A DNA stretch of 64,000 bases from Clostridiales bacterium. Lineage in GTDB: Bacteria; Bacillota; Clostridia; Oscillospirales; Oscillospiraceae. The notes under the pieces were generated by a model. That model was not told the DNA's origin and did not search any database. It was given only the letters and a program-made list of their open reading frames with translations. Numbering within the stretch: position 1 is the first letter of the stretch; the number at the start of each line of letters is the position of its first letter. This document shows, one piece after another, positions 36,272 through 44,012 of the stretch. The stretch covers positions 1 to 64,000 of the forward strand of contig JAHZGF010000017.1 in NCBI GenBank assembly GCA_019420945.1. The letters run 5' to 3'. The position numbers and the translations under genes were made by a program.

Positions 36272-37579
36272 TTATTGAGGGAAAACCACGCGGATGGTTG
36301 TGCCGATGTGTTCCATGCTCTCCAGTTCCACAGCGGCACTGTGCAGCTCTGCCACGTGCTTTACAATAGAGAGCCCCAGTCCTGTACCTCCGGTAGCTCT
36401 GGAATGACTTTTATCCACTCGATAAAAACGCTCAAAGACCCGGCTTTGGTGTTCTTTTGCGATGCCGATTCCGGTATCCTGTACTGTGAGAATATGATCA
36501 TTCACGGTAACCCGGATCATGCCTCCATCGACATTGTACCTTCTGGCGTTGTCCAGCAAATTGTAGACAAGCTCCCATAGCTGCCGCTGATTGCCGGGCA
36601 CGGTAAAACCGTCTCCCGTGACATAGACAGAGAGATGTTTGGCGGCAAAGTGAGGGGCCAACTGTTCCACGCAGGACTGGACCAATGCCATGATGCTGAC
36701 TTGATCTTCGTGCTGATGCACTTTTTCGCTGTCCAATGCATTCAGTTCGATGATGTCGCCTACCAGGGTCTGCATTCGCTCCGACTCTGCGTGAATTTTT
36801 TGGGCAAATCTGGCCACATCCTCCGGCTTGGCAATGCCTGAGGCAATCATTTCCGAATAGCCAGAGATGGTGGTCAGTGGTGTTTTAAGTTCATGAGATA
36901 CGTTGGCGGTAAATTCCTGACGCATGGCTTCCCGCTCATTTCTTCGTTCGGTAATTTCTTTTAATAAGGGAATCAGTTCCGGGTAGACTTTAGCTTGTTC
37001 CGGATCAAAGTTGGGCTGGCTTAACAGATCGGGCAGCTTTTTGATAGGCTGAATCACTCTGCGAGTCAGCAGCAGAGAAAAAAGGAAGGATAGCGGAATC
37101 AGAATTAAAAAGATGACGATGATGTATCCAAAAGAGTTTGAGAAAATGTGAATGATCTGGGATTGCTCTCGAGAAATACATAGAATATTACCGTTATCCA
37201 GCTGTACAGCACAGAAAATGGTTAGCTTCCCGCTATTTTCACTGCTGCGGTGGTCAGTGCCGGAGCCTTCCTCCAGCGCCTGAATTACCTGGGGCTGGGA
37301 CATGAGGTCCTCGGGTAGGTTTTTATCGGAGCTGGAGTAGAGCAACTCTCCCTGAGGACTTAGCAGTAGGATTTGTTCTCCGTCCTTGACAAGCAGCGTT
37401 ATATCTTCCGGGTTGGAGAGATCTTCGCAGGCATTTGCCATCACTTCTGCGGTGCGAAGCTGTTCCTCCTCAGAATACTTTATTAGTGAGGTGCGGAGTG
37501 CTGCACCGGTCATAATCATGGTAATGAACGCCGCGATCAGGGAGATATAGAGTAAGTTCAGGGTGATTCGATCCTCCAT
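36272..37579 (-). CDS. Sensor histidine kinase (PhoR-like)
   Basis: A 435-residue membrane kinase: an N-terminal membrane segment (about 8-30), an extracytoplasmic sensor region, a second membrane segment (about 150-172), then the HisKA domain with TANVSHELKTPLTTISGYSE (phospho-accepting His) and an ATPase domain (LVYNLLDNARRYN, VQDTGIGIAKEHQ, GGTGLGLSIVK). The ATG at 37579 overlaps the stop of the response regulator by one base (TAATG). The gene order regulator-kinase-Na/Pi transporter suggests a phosphate-starvation system. Confidence 0.92.
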   Translation of the reverse strand: MEDRITLNLLYISLIAAFITMIMTGAALRTSLIKYSEEEQLRTAEVMANACEDLSNPEDITLLVKDGEQILLLSPQGELLYSSSDKNLPEDLMSQPQVIQALEEGSGTDHRSSENSGKLTIFCAVQLDNGNILCISREQSQIIHIFSNSFGYIIVIFLILIPLSFLFSLLLTRRVIQPIKKLPDLLSQPNFDPEQAKVYPELIPLLKEITERRNEREAMRQEFTANVSHELKTPLTTISGYSEMIASGIAKPEDVARFAQKIHAESERMQTLVGDIIELNALDSEKVHQHEDQVSIMALVQSCVEQLAPHFAAKHLSVYVTGDGFTVPGNQRQLWELVYNLLDNARRYNVDGGMIRVTVNDHILTVQDTGIGIAKEHQSRVFERFYRVDKSHSRATGGTGLGLSIVKHVAELHSAAVELESMEHIGTTIRVVFPQ

Positions 37580-38259
37580 TAGCAATCATTCTCCATTTTA
37601 TAACCTACATTACGGATGGTCTGTATCAGTTTGCCCCAACAACCCAGTTTTTGCCGCAGGGTTCGCACGTGCATATCCAAGGTACGGCTGGTGCCTTCGA
37701 AGTCAAATCCCCAGACTCGGTCCATGATCATGGTTCTGGGAAAAACCTGGCCAGGGTGTTCCATCAACAGATGAAGCAATTCGAATTCTTTAAAGGTAAG
37801 TGAGATGATTTCTCCGTCACAGGTTACTTCCCTTGTCGTGCTGTTTAATACCAACGGTCCGCAGCTCAGCAGGGAGGTGGAATTGGATTCCTGTGGCAGA
37901 CGACGCAATTGTGCCTTGACTCGGCTGATCAGCTCCATGATTCCAAAGGGCTTTGTTAAGTAGTCGTCGGCCCCCAAATCAAGCCCGCGGACCTTATCGA
38001 GTTCCGACGATTTTGCAGAGACAATGATGATTCGCAAATCCTGCAGAGCCGGGTTTGCTCTCAGCTTTTTTAAAACGGTAAGTCCATCCTCATCCGGCAG
38101 CATGAGATCCAGAAGAATCAGAGCGGGGTGTTCCAGCCCTAATTTTTGATAGAGGGCATATGCACTCTGGAATCCCTTAACATGGTAGTCATTACTCCTG
38201 AGGGCGTATGTCATCATCTCCAGAATCTGTTCGTCATCCTCCAATATGTAGATCAGCAC
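37579..38259 (-). CDS. OmpR/PhoB-family response regulator
   Basis: A 226-residue response regulator. The receiver domain has the ILEDDE acidic pocket, phospho-Asp in LILLDLMLPDEDG, and LTKPF; the C-terminal winged helix (about 130-226) ends in TIRNVGYKM. I use the GTG at 38259, which is preceded by AGAGGGG with a seven-base spacer; the frame continues upstream without a good start. It is the first gene of the operon with the kinase and Na/Pi transporter. Confidence 0.92.
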   Translation of the reverse strand: MLIYILEDDEQILEMMTYALRSNDYHVKGFQSAYALYQKLGLEHPALILLDLMLPDEDGLTVLKKLRANPALQDLRIIIVSAKSSELDKVRGLDLGADDYLTKPFGIMELISRVKAQLRRLPQESNSTSLLSCGPLVLNSTTREVTCDGEIISLTFKEFELLHLLMEHPGQVFPRTMIMDRVWGFDFEGTSRTLDMHVRTLRQKLGCWGKLIQTIRNVGYKMENDC

Positions 38260-38434
38260 GATGAATCCCCTCTTTATGCTTGGCTTCGTAAAATATAAGT
38301 AAAATCCAAGTAAAGTATAGAAGAAATGACAGGAGAATACAAGCGCCAGTTTTGAAACAGGGAGTCGAGTTGGCATGGGACCTTTTTGTGTGTGCATATT
38401 AACCCAAATTTTTTAAAAAAACATATATGATTTG

Positions 38435-38463
38435 TTGCAATGGCTGAAATGGTATGCTATAAT
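38435..38463 (+). promoter_or_regulatory. Strong sigma-A-type promoter of the catabolic cluster
   Basis: TTGCAA (38435-38440), a 17-base spacer, and a perfect TATAAT (38458-38463). Transcription would start near 38470, leaving an AT-rich leader of about 115 nt before the first SDR gene. This fits the strong codon bias of the genes it drives. Confidence 0.72.
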
Positions 38464-38586
38464 TATTGGTGTCTGAGCAGTTAGTTTCTGTTTTTACAAA
38501 AAAACATGGTTTTACCGACTTCTCAGATGGTTTTTGTTCATTGTTTCTATAAAGAACTTTTTTATTAAAAAAGGAGAGGGTTCATC

Positions 38587-39378
38587 ATGGCTTTCACACT
38601 TCCTACTTATGACCTAAAAGGCAAGGTTGCCATCATCACCGGCTCCACTCGGGGCATCGGCAATGCCATTGCCCGGACCATGGCCGCTTATGGTGCCGCC
38701 GTTGTAATCACCGGCCGCAAGCAGGAGCAATGCGACGAGGTAGCTGCCGAGATCGTGGCCGAGGGCGGACAGGCTCTGGGTGTGGCCACTGATGTCACCA
38801 GCGCTGCCGCCCGGGAGAATCTGATTGCCAAAACTGTGGAGAAGTTTGGCCACCTGGATATCCTGGTCAACAATGCTGGTCTGGGCGGACAGCCTAAGAA
38901 GATGATCGACATGGACGAGGAATACTTTGACAAGTACGTGGATGCCGACCTGAAGGGCCTGTATTTTATGTCCCAGCTGGCTGCCCGTCAGATGAAGGAG
39001 CAGGGCTGCGAGAAGGGAACCCATCCTTATCGTATTATCAACCTGTCCTCCGCCGCCGGTATCAAGAGCCCCATCGGTGACACGGTGTATGGCTCCCTGA
39101 AGGCCGCTGTTTCCCATCTGACCCGTATCATGGCCAATGAGCTGGCCCGCTTTGGCATCACCGTCAACGCTGTGGCCCCTGGCTATGTCCTCACTGATAT
39201 GACTAAGGATGTCATGGCCGATGAGAAGAATGTGGCTGCCGTTACCCGGATGATCTCTCTGCGCCGCTATGCTATGCCCGAGGAGATGGCCGGTGTCATC
39301 AACTTCATTGCCTCTCCTGCTGGCGGCTATCTGACCGGTGTGCTGATTCCTGTGGACGGCGGTATGACCATCAACTGA
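38587..39378 (+). CDS. Short-chain dehydrogenase/reductase 1 of the catabolic cluster
   Basis: A 263-residue classical SDR: cofactor loop TGSTRGIGNAIA (about 19-30), NNAG (about 96-99), catalytic serine in INLSSAAG and Tyr-x3-Lys in VYGSLKAAVSH, and a C-terminal VDGGMTIN. The arginines and Gly-Arg-Lys after the second strand (ITGRKQE) suggest NADP(H). Such proteins reduce ketones or quinoid aromatics; phloroglucinol reductase is an SDR, so that is one candidate. AGGAGAGGG precedes the ATG. It is the first gene of the strongly expressed cluster. The actual substrate cannot be told from sequence. Confidence 0.85.
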   Translation: MAFTLPTYDLKGKVAIITGSTRGIGNAIARTMAAYGAAVVITGRKQEQCDEVAAEIVAEGGQALGVATDVTSAAARENLIAKTVEKFGHLDILVNNAGLGGQPKKMIDMDEEYFDKYVDADLKGLYFMSQLAARQMKEQGCEKGTHPYRIINLSSAAGIKSPIGDTVYGSLKAAVSHLTRIMANELARFGITVNAVAPGYVLTDMTKDVMADEKNVAAVTRMISLRRYAMPEEMAGVINFIASPAGGYLTGVLIPVDGGMTIN

Positions 39379-39471
39379 GCACAGATGATCTGCTGAATCA
39401 GTGCAGCTAGTTTTTAATCAGTTATCTTTATAGATAAAGTACCTATTTTTAAAATATGGGAGGAAGTAAGT

Positions 39472-41109
39472 ATGTCTATCGAGCGTACCTATGAGGCCGG
39501 CTGGCGTGTCGGCACCTATGAGCAGTACAAAGAGCGCCTGCTCAAGATGAAGCCCAACGTGTATCTGCATGGCAAGAAGGTGGATCGCTCCAACGGTGTT
39601 GAGGGCGAGGGCCGGGACCTGGCCGACTGGATTGTGGGCGGCACCTATGTGATGAAGCAGTGCTACGACACCGCCAACGATCCCCGTTATGAGGACGTGT
39701 GCGTGGTCAAGAGCCACATCACCGGCCACTACATCAACCGCTGCACTCACATCCACCACTCTGTGGACGATCTGCTGAAGAAGCAGCTGATGACCCGTCT
39801 GATCTGCCATCGTGTGGGCGGCTGCATGCAGCGCTGCATGGGTTCTGACGCTCTGAACGCCATCTTCTCCGTGGCCTATGACTGCGACCAGGCCTGCGGC
39901 ACCCATTATTTTGAGCGCCTGAACAAGTACATCGAGTACTGTCAGGAGAATGACCTGATCTGCAACTGCGCCCAGACCGACGTGAAGGGCTCCCGTAACC
40001 CCAAGTATAAGCGTGCCCACATGCAGCCCGATCCCGACCAGTTCGTCCATGTGGTTGAGACCAATGTGGACGGCGTGGGCATCGACGGCAAGCCCTGCAA
40101 GGGCATCATCGTCCGGGGCGCCAAGATCTGCAACTCCAACGCCCCCTATGTGGACGAGATCATCGTCAACCCCACCAAGTTCATGAGCCCCGATGACTCC
40201 GATTATGCTGTCGCCTTCGCTCTGCCCGCCGATTGGCCCGGCCTGAAGCTGATGGCTCTGCCCGGCCAGCACCACAAGCGTAAGCACATCGACGCTCCCT
40301 GGGCCCACATCGGTGACGTGGAGTCCCTGACCATCTTTGACGACGTGTTCGTCCCCTATGACCGCGTGTTCATGTGCGGCCGCGACGCTGAGGGTGTCTG
40401 CCGCTATGCCGGCTACCTGGCCCTGATGTTCGCTCACTATCACCGTCACTCCTACACCGGCTGCAAGACCGCTGTTTCCGAGGTTATTGCCTCTCAGGCC
40501 GCTCTGGTGGCCGATGTCAACGACATCGCTCGGGAGTCCCATGTCCGTTCCAAGCTGTGCGACATCATCCAGACCGCCGAGCTGGTCTTTGCCGCCGGCC
40601 AGCAGTCCGCTTATCGCGCTGTGGAGTTCCCCTCCGGCCAGTGGGTGCCCGATGAGATCCTGACCAACGCCGGCCGTCGTCTGGCGGGCCACAACATCTA
40701 CCACGAGTATGAGATCCTGGCCGACCTGACCGGTGGCGTGTGCGCCAGCCTGCCCACCGAGGAGTCCTTCTACGATCCCGAGACTGCCGATCTGTGCAAC
40801 AAGTACATCCGCCGCAACCCCGCTTACTCCGCTGAGGAGACCCATCGTGTCATGCGCATGATGGAGGATAAGCTCTGCGACGCCTTCGAGGGCGCCCAGG
40901 CTGTGGCCGGTGTCCATGGCGGCGGCTCCCCCCTGATGGAGGAGATCACCCTGATGAGCCGCTATGACCTGGAAGAGCTGAAGAAGATCGCCAAGTATCT
41001 GGCTGGTCTGCCCGGCTATGACGAGTGCCCCCGCTACGAGCGTGAGACCAAGACTCCTCGCGCCATGCTGGCCAAGTTCGACAGCTACAAGACCGCTGCC
41101 AAGAAGTAA
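39472..41109 (+). CDS. 4-hydroxybutyryl-CoA dehydratase (AbfD)-family paralogue
   Basis: A 545-residue protein of the FAD/[4Fe-4S] AbfD family, longer than the about 490 residues of AbfD. By my alignment to the Clostridium aminobutyricum enzyme, cluster ligands C99, C103, H292, C299 correspond to C118, C122 (GGCMQRCMG), H324 and C331 (HRHSYTGCK). Y296, K300 and E257 correspond to Y328, K332 and E284. T190 is replaced by S222, and the catalytic E455 is replaced by alanine (A479, just before VHGGGSP). The cofactor set therefore looks intact but the substrate or reaction may differ from 4-hydroxybutyryl-CoA to crotonyl-CoA. The gene is extremely codon-biased (CGC/CGT, CTG, GGC), implying abundant protein. 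A GGAGG precedes the ATG. Confidence 0.85.
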   Translation: MSIERTYEAGWRVGTYEQYKERLLKMKPNVYLHGKKVDRSNGVEGEGRDLADWIVGGTYVMKQCYDTANDPRYEDVCVVKSHITGHYINRCTHIHHSVDDLLKKQLMTRLICHRVGGCMQRCMGSDALNAIFSVAYDCDQACGTHYFERLNKYIEYCQENDLICNCAQTDVKGSRNPKYKRAHMQPDPDQFVHVVETNVDGVGIDGKPCKGIIVRGAKICNSNAPYVDEIIVNPTKFMSPDDSDYAVAFALPADWPGLKLMALPGQHHKRKHIDAPWAHIGDVESLTIFDDVFVPYDRVFMCGRDAEGVCRYAGYLALMFAHYHRHSYTGCKTAVSEVIASQAALVADVNDIARESHVRSKLCDIIQTAELVFAAGQQSAYRAVEFPSGQWVPDEILTNAGRRLAGHNIYHEYEILADLTGGVCASLPTEESFYDPETADLCNKYIRRNPAYSAEETHRVMRMMEDKLCDAFEGAQAVAGVHGGGSPLMEEITLMSRYDLEELKKIAKYLAGLPGYDECPRYERETKTPRAMLAKFDSYKTAAKK

Positions 41110-41116
41110 TTTCATT

Positions 41117-41150
41117 GACCTTCCCCTGTGCGTTTGTACAGGGGAAGGTC
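41117..41150 (+). other. Intercistronic hairpin without U-tract
   Basis: GACCTTCCCCTGT (41117-41129) pairs perfectly with ACAGGGGAAGGTC (41138-41150). No T-run follows, so it is probably an mRNA processing or stability element between the AbfD-like and second SDR genes rather than a full terminator. Confidence 0.6.
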
Positions 41151-41192
41151 CGCATATTCAAATTAACCTGATTGAACGAAGGAGTAATTAAA

Positions 41193-42050
41193 ATGGCTCA
41201 TCTGAATCGGACCATCGGCATCCCGTCCTTCGACCTGACCGGCAAGACGGCGATTATCACCGGCGGCACCCAGGGCCTGGGCTTTGGTATTGCTTGCGCC
41301 CTGGCCGCCTATGGTGCCAACGTGGTGATCACTGCCCGTACCGCCTCCAAGGTGGAGGACGCTGTGGCGGATCTGAACGAGAACTACTGCAAGGGCGGCC
41401 GTGCCTTCGGCATCCCCGCCGACTCCAGCAAGAAAGAGAACATCACCATGGTCATCGAGAAGACTGTGGCTGAGTTTGGCGAGCTGAACATCTTGATCAA
41501 CAACGCCGGTATTTCCGGTCCTACCGCTCTGATCGTGGAGAACCGGGAAGGTCGCAAGGAGTACACTGCCGAGGACTTTGAGAAGGTCATCGCCACCAAC
41601 CTGACCGGCACCTTCATGTTCTGCCAGGAGGCTGCCCGTCAGATGATCAAGCAGAATGCCACCAACGGTAAGAAGGGCGGCAAGATCATCATTACTGCTT
41701 CTGTGGGCGGCTTTATCGGCGGCAAGGGCGTTGTGGGTTACGGCGCTTCCAAGGCTGCATGCCTGAGCCTAGCCCGCACCATGGCCAACAACTTCGGCCG
41801 GGAGAACATTACCGTCAACTGCATCTGCCCCGGCTATGTGGTTACTCCCCTGAACGAGGAGTTCTTCATCGACAAGGACGGCAACAAGACCAAATACTAT
41901 GAGCAGCAGTCCAAGGCCACCTCTGTCCGCCGTCTCGGCACCATTGAAGAGATTGCCGGTCCTGTTCTGGCCATGTGCTCCGACTCCTTCAATTATATGA
42001 CTGGCACCTATCTGCTCTGCGACGGCGGCCAGTCCATTCCGGCAGAATAA
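41193..42050 (+). CDS. Short-chain dehydrogenase/reductase 2 of the catabolic cluster
   Basis: A 285-residue classical SDR with TGGTQGLGFGIA, NNAG (in LINNAGISG), catalytic TASVGG serine and YGASKAA, and a closing CDGGQSIPAE. It differs from SDR 1 by a small insertion after NNAG (ENREGRKEY) and before the catalytic serine, and by a longer substrate-loop region with FFIDKDGNKTKYY. ITARTAS after the second strand again favours NADP(H). The ATG at 41193 follows GAAGGAG. Two different SDRs in one operon imply two carbonyl/hydroxyl steps, or different isomers, in the same pathway. Confidence 0.85.
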   Translation: MAHLNRTIGIPSFDLTGKTAIITGGTQGLGFGIACALAAYGANVVITARTASKVEDAVADLNENYCKGGRAFGIPADSSKKENITMVIEKTVAEFGELNILINNAGISGPTALIVENREGRKEYTAEDFEKVIATNLTGTFMFCQEAARQMIKQNATNGKKGGKIIITASVGGFIGGKGVVGYGASKAACLSLARTMANNFGRENITVNCICPGYVVTPLNEEFFIDKDGNKTKYYEQQSKATSVRRLGTIEEIAGPVLAMCSDSFNYMTGTYLLCDGGQSIPAE

Positions 42051-42082
42051 GCCTGAATCTAGCTTGAAAGGAGCTGTTTCCC

Positions 42083-43000
42083 ATGGAATTTGAGAACATC
42101 ATCTACACTGTGGAAGATGGCATTGCCACCATTCAGCTGAACCGTCCCAAGGCGCTCAATGCGCTGAACAGCGCCATCAACCAGGACATTATGGCCGCCA
42201 TCAATCTGGTCAAGGCGGATCCCTCCGTTCGGGTGCTGATCATGACCGGTTCTGAGCGGGCCTTTGCCGCCGGTGCTGACGTCAAGGAGATGGCGGAGGC
42301 CACTCCCCGCTATGCCAAGGAGTTCTGCGGCCTGGCTATTGACATCAACAACATTCTGGAGTCCATGTCCATCCCCACCATCGCGGCTGTGGCTGGTTTT
42401 GCCTTCGGCGGTGGCTGCGAGATGACCCTGGCCTGCGACTTCCGGGTGGGCGGTTCCCGTACCACCCTGTCCTTCCCCGAGGTGGGACTGGGTATTATTC
42501 CCGGCGCCAACGGCTGCGCCCGGGCAACCGCCATTGTGGGCCCAGCCAAGGCAAAGCAGCTGGTTATGCTGACTGAGATGATCCCCGGCAAGCAGGCCTA
42601 TGATCTGGGGCTGCTGAACTGGTATGTGGAAGGCGACGCCGCCCTGAATGCTGCCGCCAAGGAGGCCAAGGCCGCTGTGAAGGCAGCCAAGGTGGGCGGT
42701 TCCGAGGAGGCCATCAATGCTGCCAAGGCCGCTGCCAAGACCGCCGAGGCCGCTGCTGCCAAAGCGGAGTATGACGCCATTCGGGCCAAGGCTGTGGATG
42801 TGGCCAAGCAGCTGATGGGCAAGCCCGCCTGCGCTCTGGCCTCTGCTAAGGCCGCCATCAATAAGGCTGCCATCGAGACCGTCGCCGCCGGCAAGGCTCA
42901 GGAGACCACCGAGTTCACCCTGCTGTTCGACACCCACGATCAGAAGGAGGGTATGGCCGCCATGATCGAGAAGCGGCCCCCCGTGTTCACCAACAACTAA
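42083..43000 (+). CDS. Enoyl-CoA hydratase (crotonase) with Ala/Lys-rich insertion
   Basis: A 305-residue crotonase-fold protein. Both catalytic glutamates of enoyl-CoA hydratases are present, E113 (GGGCEM) and E133 (FPEVGLGIIPG), with the oxyanion-hole loops AAGADVKEM and FAFGGGCE, so hydration of crotonyl-CoA to 3-hydroxybutyryl-CoA or the reverse is likely. Unlike the usual about 260 residues, it has an insertion at about 187-236 made almost only of Ala, Lys and Glu, which should form long helices just before the C-terminal trimerisation helices. AAAGGAGC precedes the ATG. Gene order before Hbd supports the butyrate-type pathway. Confidence 0.88.
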   Translation: MEFENIIYTVEDGIATIQLNRPKALNALNSAINQDIMAAINLVKADPSVRVLIMTGSERAFAAGADVKEMAEATPRYAKEFCGLAIDINNILESMSIPTIAAVAGFAFGGGCEMTLACDFRVGGSRTTLSFPEVGLGIIPGANGCARATAIVGPAKAKQLVMLTEMIPGKQAYDLGLLNWYVEGDAALNAAAKEAKAAVKAAKVGGSEEAINAAKAAAKTAEAAAAKAEYDAIRAKAVDVAKQLMGKPACALASAKAAINKAAIETVAAGKAQETTEFTLLFDTHDQKEGMAAMIEKRPPVFTNN

Positions 43001-43035
43001 TTGATGTTCTTACATTTTTAAGGAGGATAACAAAC

Positions 43036-43887
43036 ATGTCTATTGAAACGATTGCCGTTCTGGGCGCCGGTCAGATGGGCTCTGGTATTGCGCAGATTGC
43101 TGCCGCCAGCGGTTACAACGTGATCATCCGTGACATCAAGCAGGAGTTCTGCGACAAGGGTGTCAACGGCATCAAGGCTGGCCTGGACAAGCAGGTGGCC
43201 AAGGGCAAGACCACTCAGGAGGCTGCCGACGCCATCATGGCCCGCATCTCCACCACCGTGGAGCTGGAGGGTGTTGCCCCCGCTGATTTCGTCATCGAGG
43301 CCGCTCCCGAGATCCTGTCCCTGAAGCATGACACCTTTGTGCAGCTGGGCGAGATCTGCAAGCCCGACGCCATCCTGTGCACCAACACCTCTTCCATGTC
43401 CATCGGCGAGATCACCAAGGACTGCAAGAACCCCGAGCGCTGCATCGGCATGCACTTCTTCTTCCCGGTGTACGCCATGAAGCTGGTGGAGATGATCCGC
43501 TCCTGCTACACCTCCGATGCCACCGTGGCCGTTGTTCGTGAGGTCGCTGAGAAGATGGGCAAGAAGCCTGTCGAGTGCAAGACCGACACCCCGGGCTTCA
43601 TCGTCAACCGCTGCCTGTTCGCCTTCATGCTGGAGGCTATCCACTGCTATGAGGACGGCGTGGCCACCGTGGACGACATCGACACTGCCATTAAGTTCGG
43701 TCTGAACCACCCCCTCGGGCCCTTCGAGATGATGGATATGTCCGGCCTGGACACCTTCCCCCATGTCACCGAGACCATGGAGGCCCTGCCTGTCACCGAC
43801 TGGAAGTGCCCCGAGTCCGTCAAGAAGCTGGTGGCCGAGGGCAAGTTCGGCCGCAAGTCCGGCGAGGGCTGGCACAAGTACAACTAA
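43036..43887 (+). CDS. hbd: 3-hydroxybutyryl-CoA dehydrogenase
   Basis: A 283-residue Hbd: N-terminal Rossmann motif VLGAGQMGSGIAQIAA, TNTSSMSIGEI, the catalytic histidine in GMHFFFPVYAMKLVEMI, and the C-terminal HPLGPFEMMDMSGLDT segment. Length and motifs match clostridial Hbd, which converts acetoacetyl-CoA to (S)-3-hydroxybutyryl-CoA. AAGGAGG precedes the ATG. With the crotonase it bridges acetoacetyl-CoA and crotonyl-CoA. Confidence 0.94.
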   Translation: MSIETIAVLGAGQMGSGIAQIAAASGYNVIIRDIKQEFCDKGVNGIKAGLDKQVAKGKTTQEAADAIMARISTTVELEGVAPADFVIEAAPEILSLKHDTFVQLGEICKPDAILCTNTSSMSIGEITKDCKNPERCIGMHFFFPVYAMKLVEMIRSCYTSDATVAVVREVAEKMGKKPVECKTDTPGFIVNRCLFAFMLEAIHCYEDGVATVDDIDTAIKFGLNHPLGPFEMMDMSGLDTFPHVTETMEALPVTDWKCPESVKKLVAEGKFGRKSGEGWHKYN

Positions 43888-43946
43888 TAGGCCTGGCCTG
43901 TTTAGCTGTTCGGCTTAAGTCCTATTTTATTTAATCATCAAGTGGG

Positions 43947-43979
43947 GAAGGGGCGTTGGCCCCAGGCTGACGCCCCTTC
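43947..43979 (+). other. Intercistronic hairpin without U-tract
   Basis: GAAGGGGCGT (43947-43956) pairs with ACGCCCCTTC (43970-43979) in the 125-nt gap between hbd and the BKACE gene. No T-run follows; probable stability or processing element. Confidence 0.5.
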
Positions 43980-44012
43980 TGCCACCAAAACTCTTTGAAG
44001 GATGTGTTTATT

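Noticed and set aside
39472..41109. Plain 4-aminobutyrate/4-hydroxybutyrate to butyrate pathway
   Set aside because: No 4-hydroxybutyrate dehydrogenase, succinate-semialdehyde or 4-hydroxybutyrate CoA-transferase gene is adjacent, and the E455 equivalent is missing.
39418..41115. 565-codon open frame antisense to the AbfD-like gene
   Set aside because: It mirrors the sense gene, has low-complexity Gly/His/Val/Leu-rich content, no ribosome-binding site and no family match. It results from strong codon bias of the sense strand.
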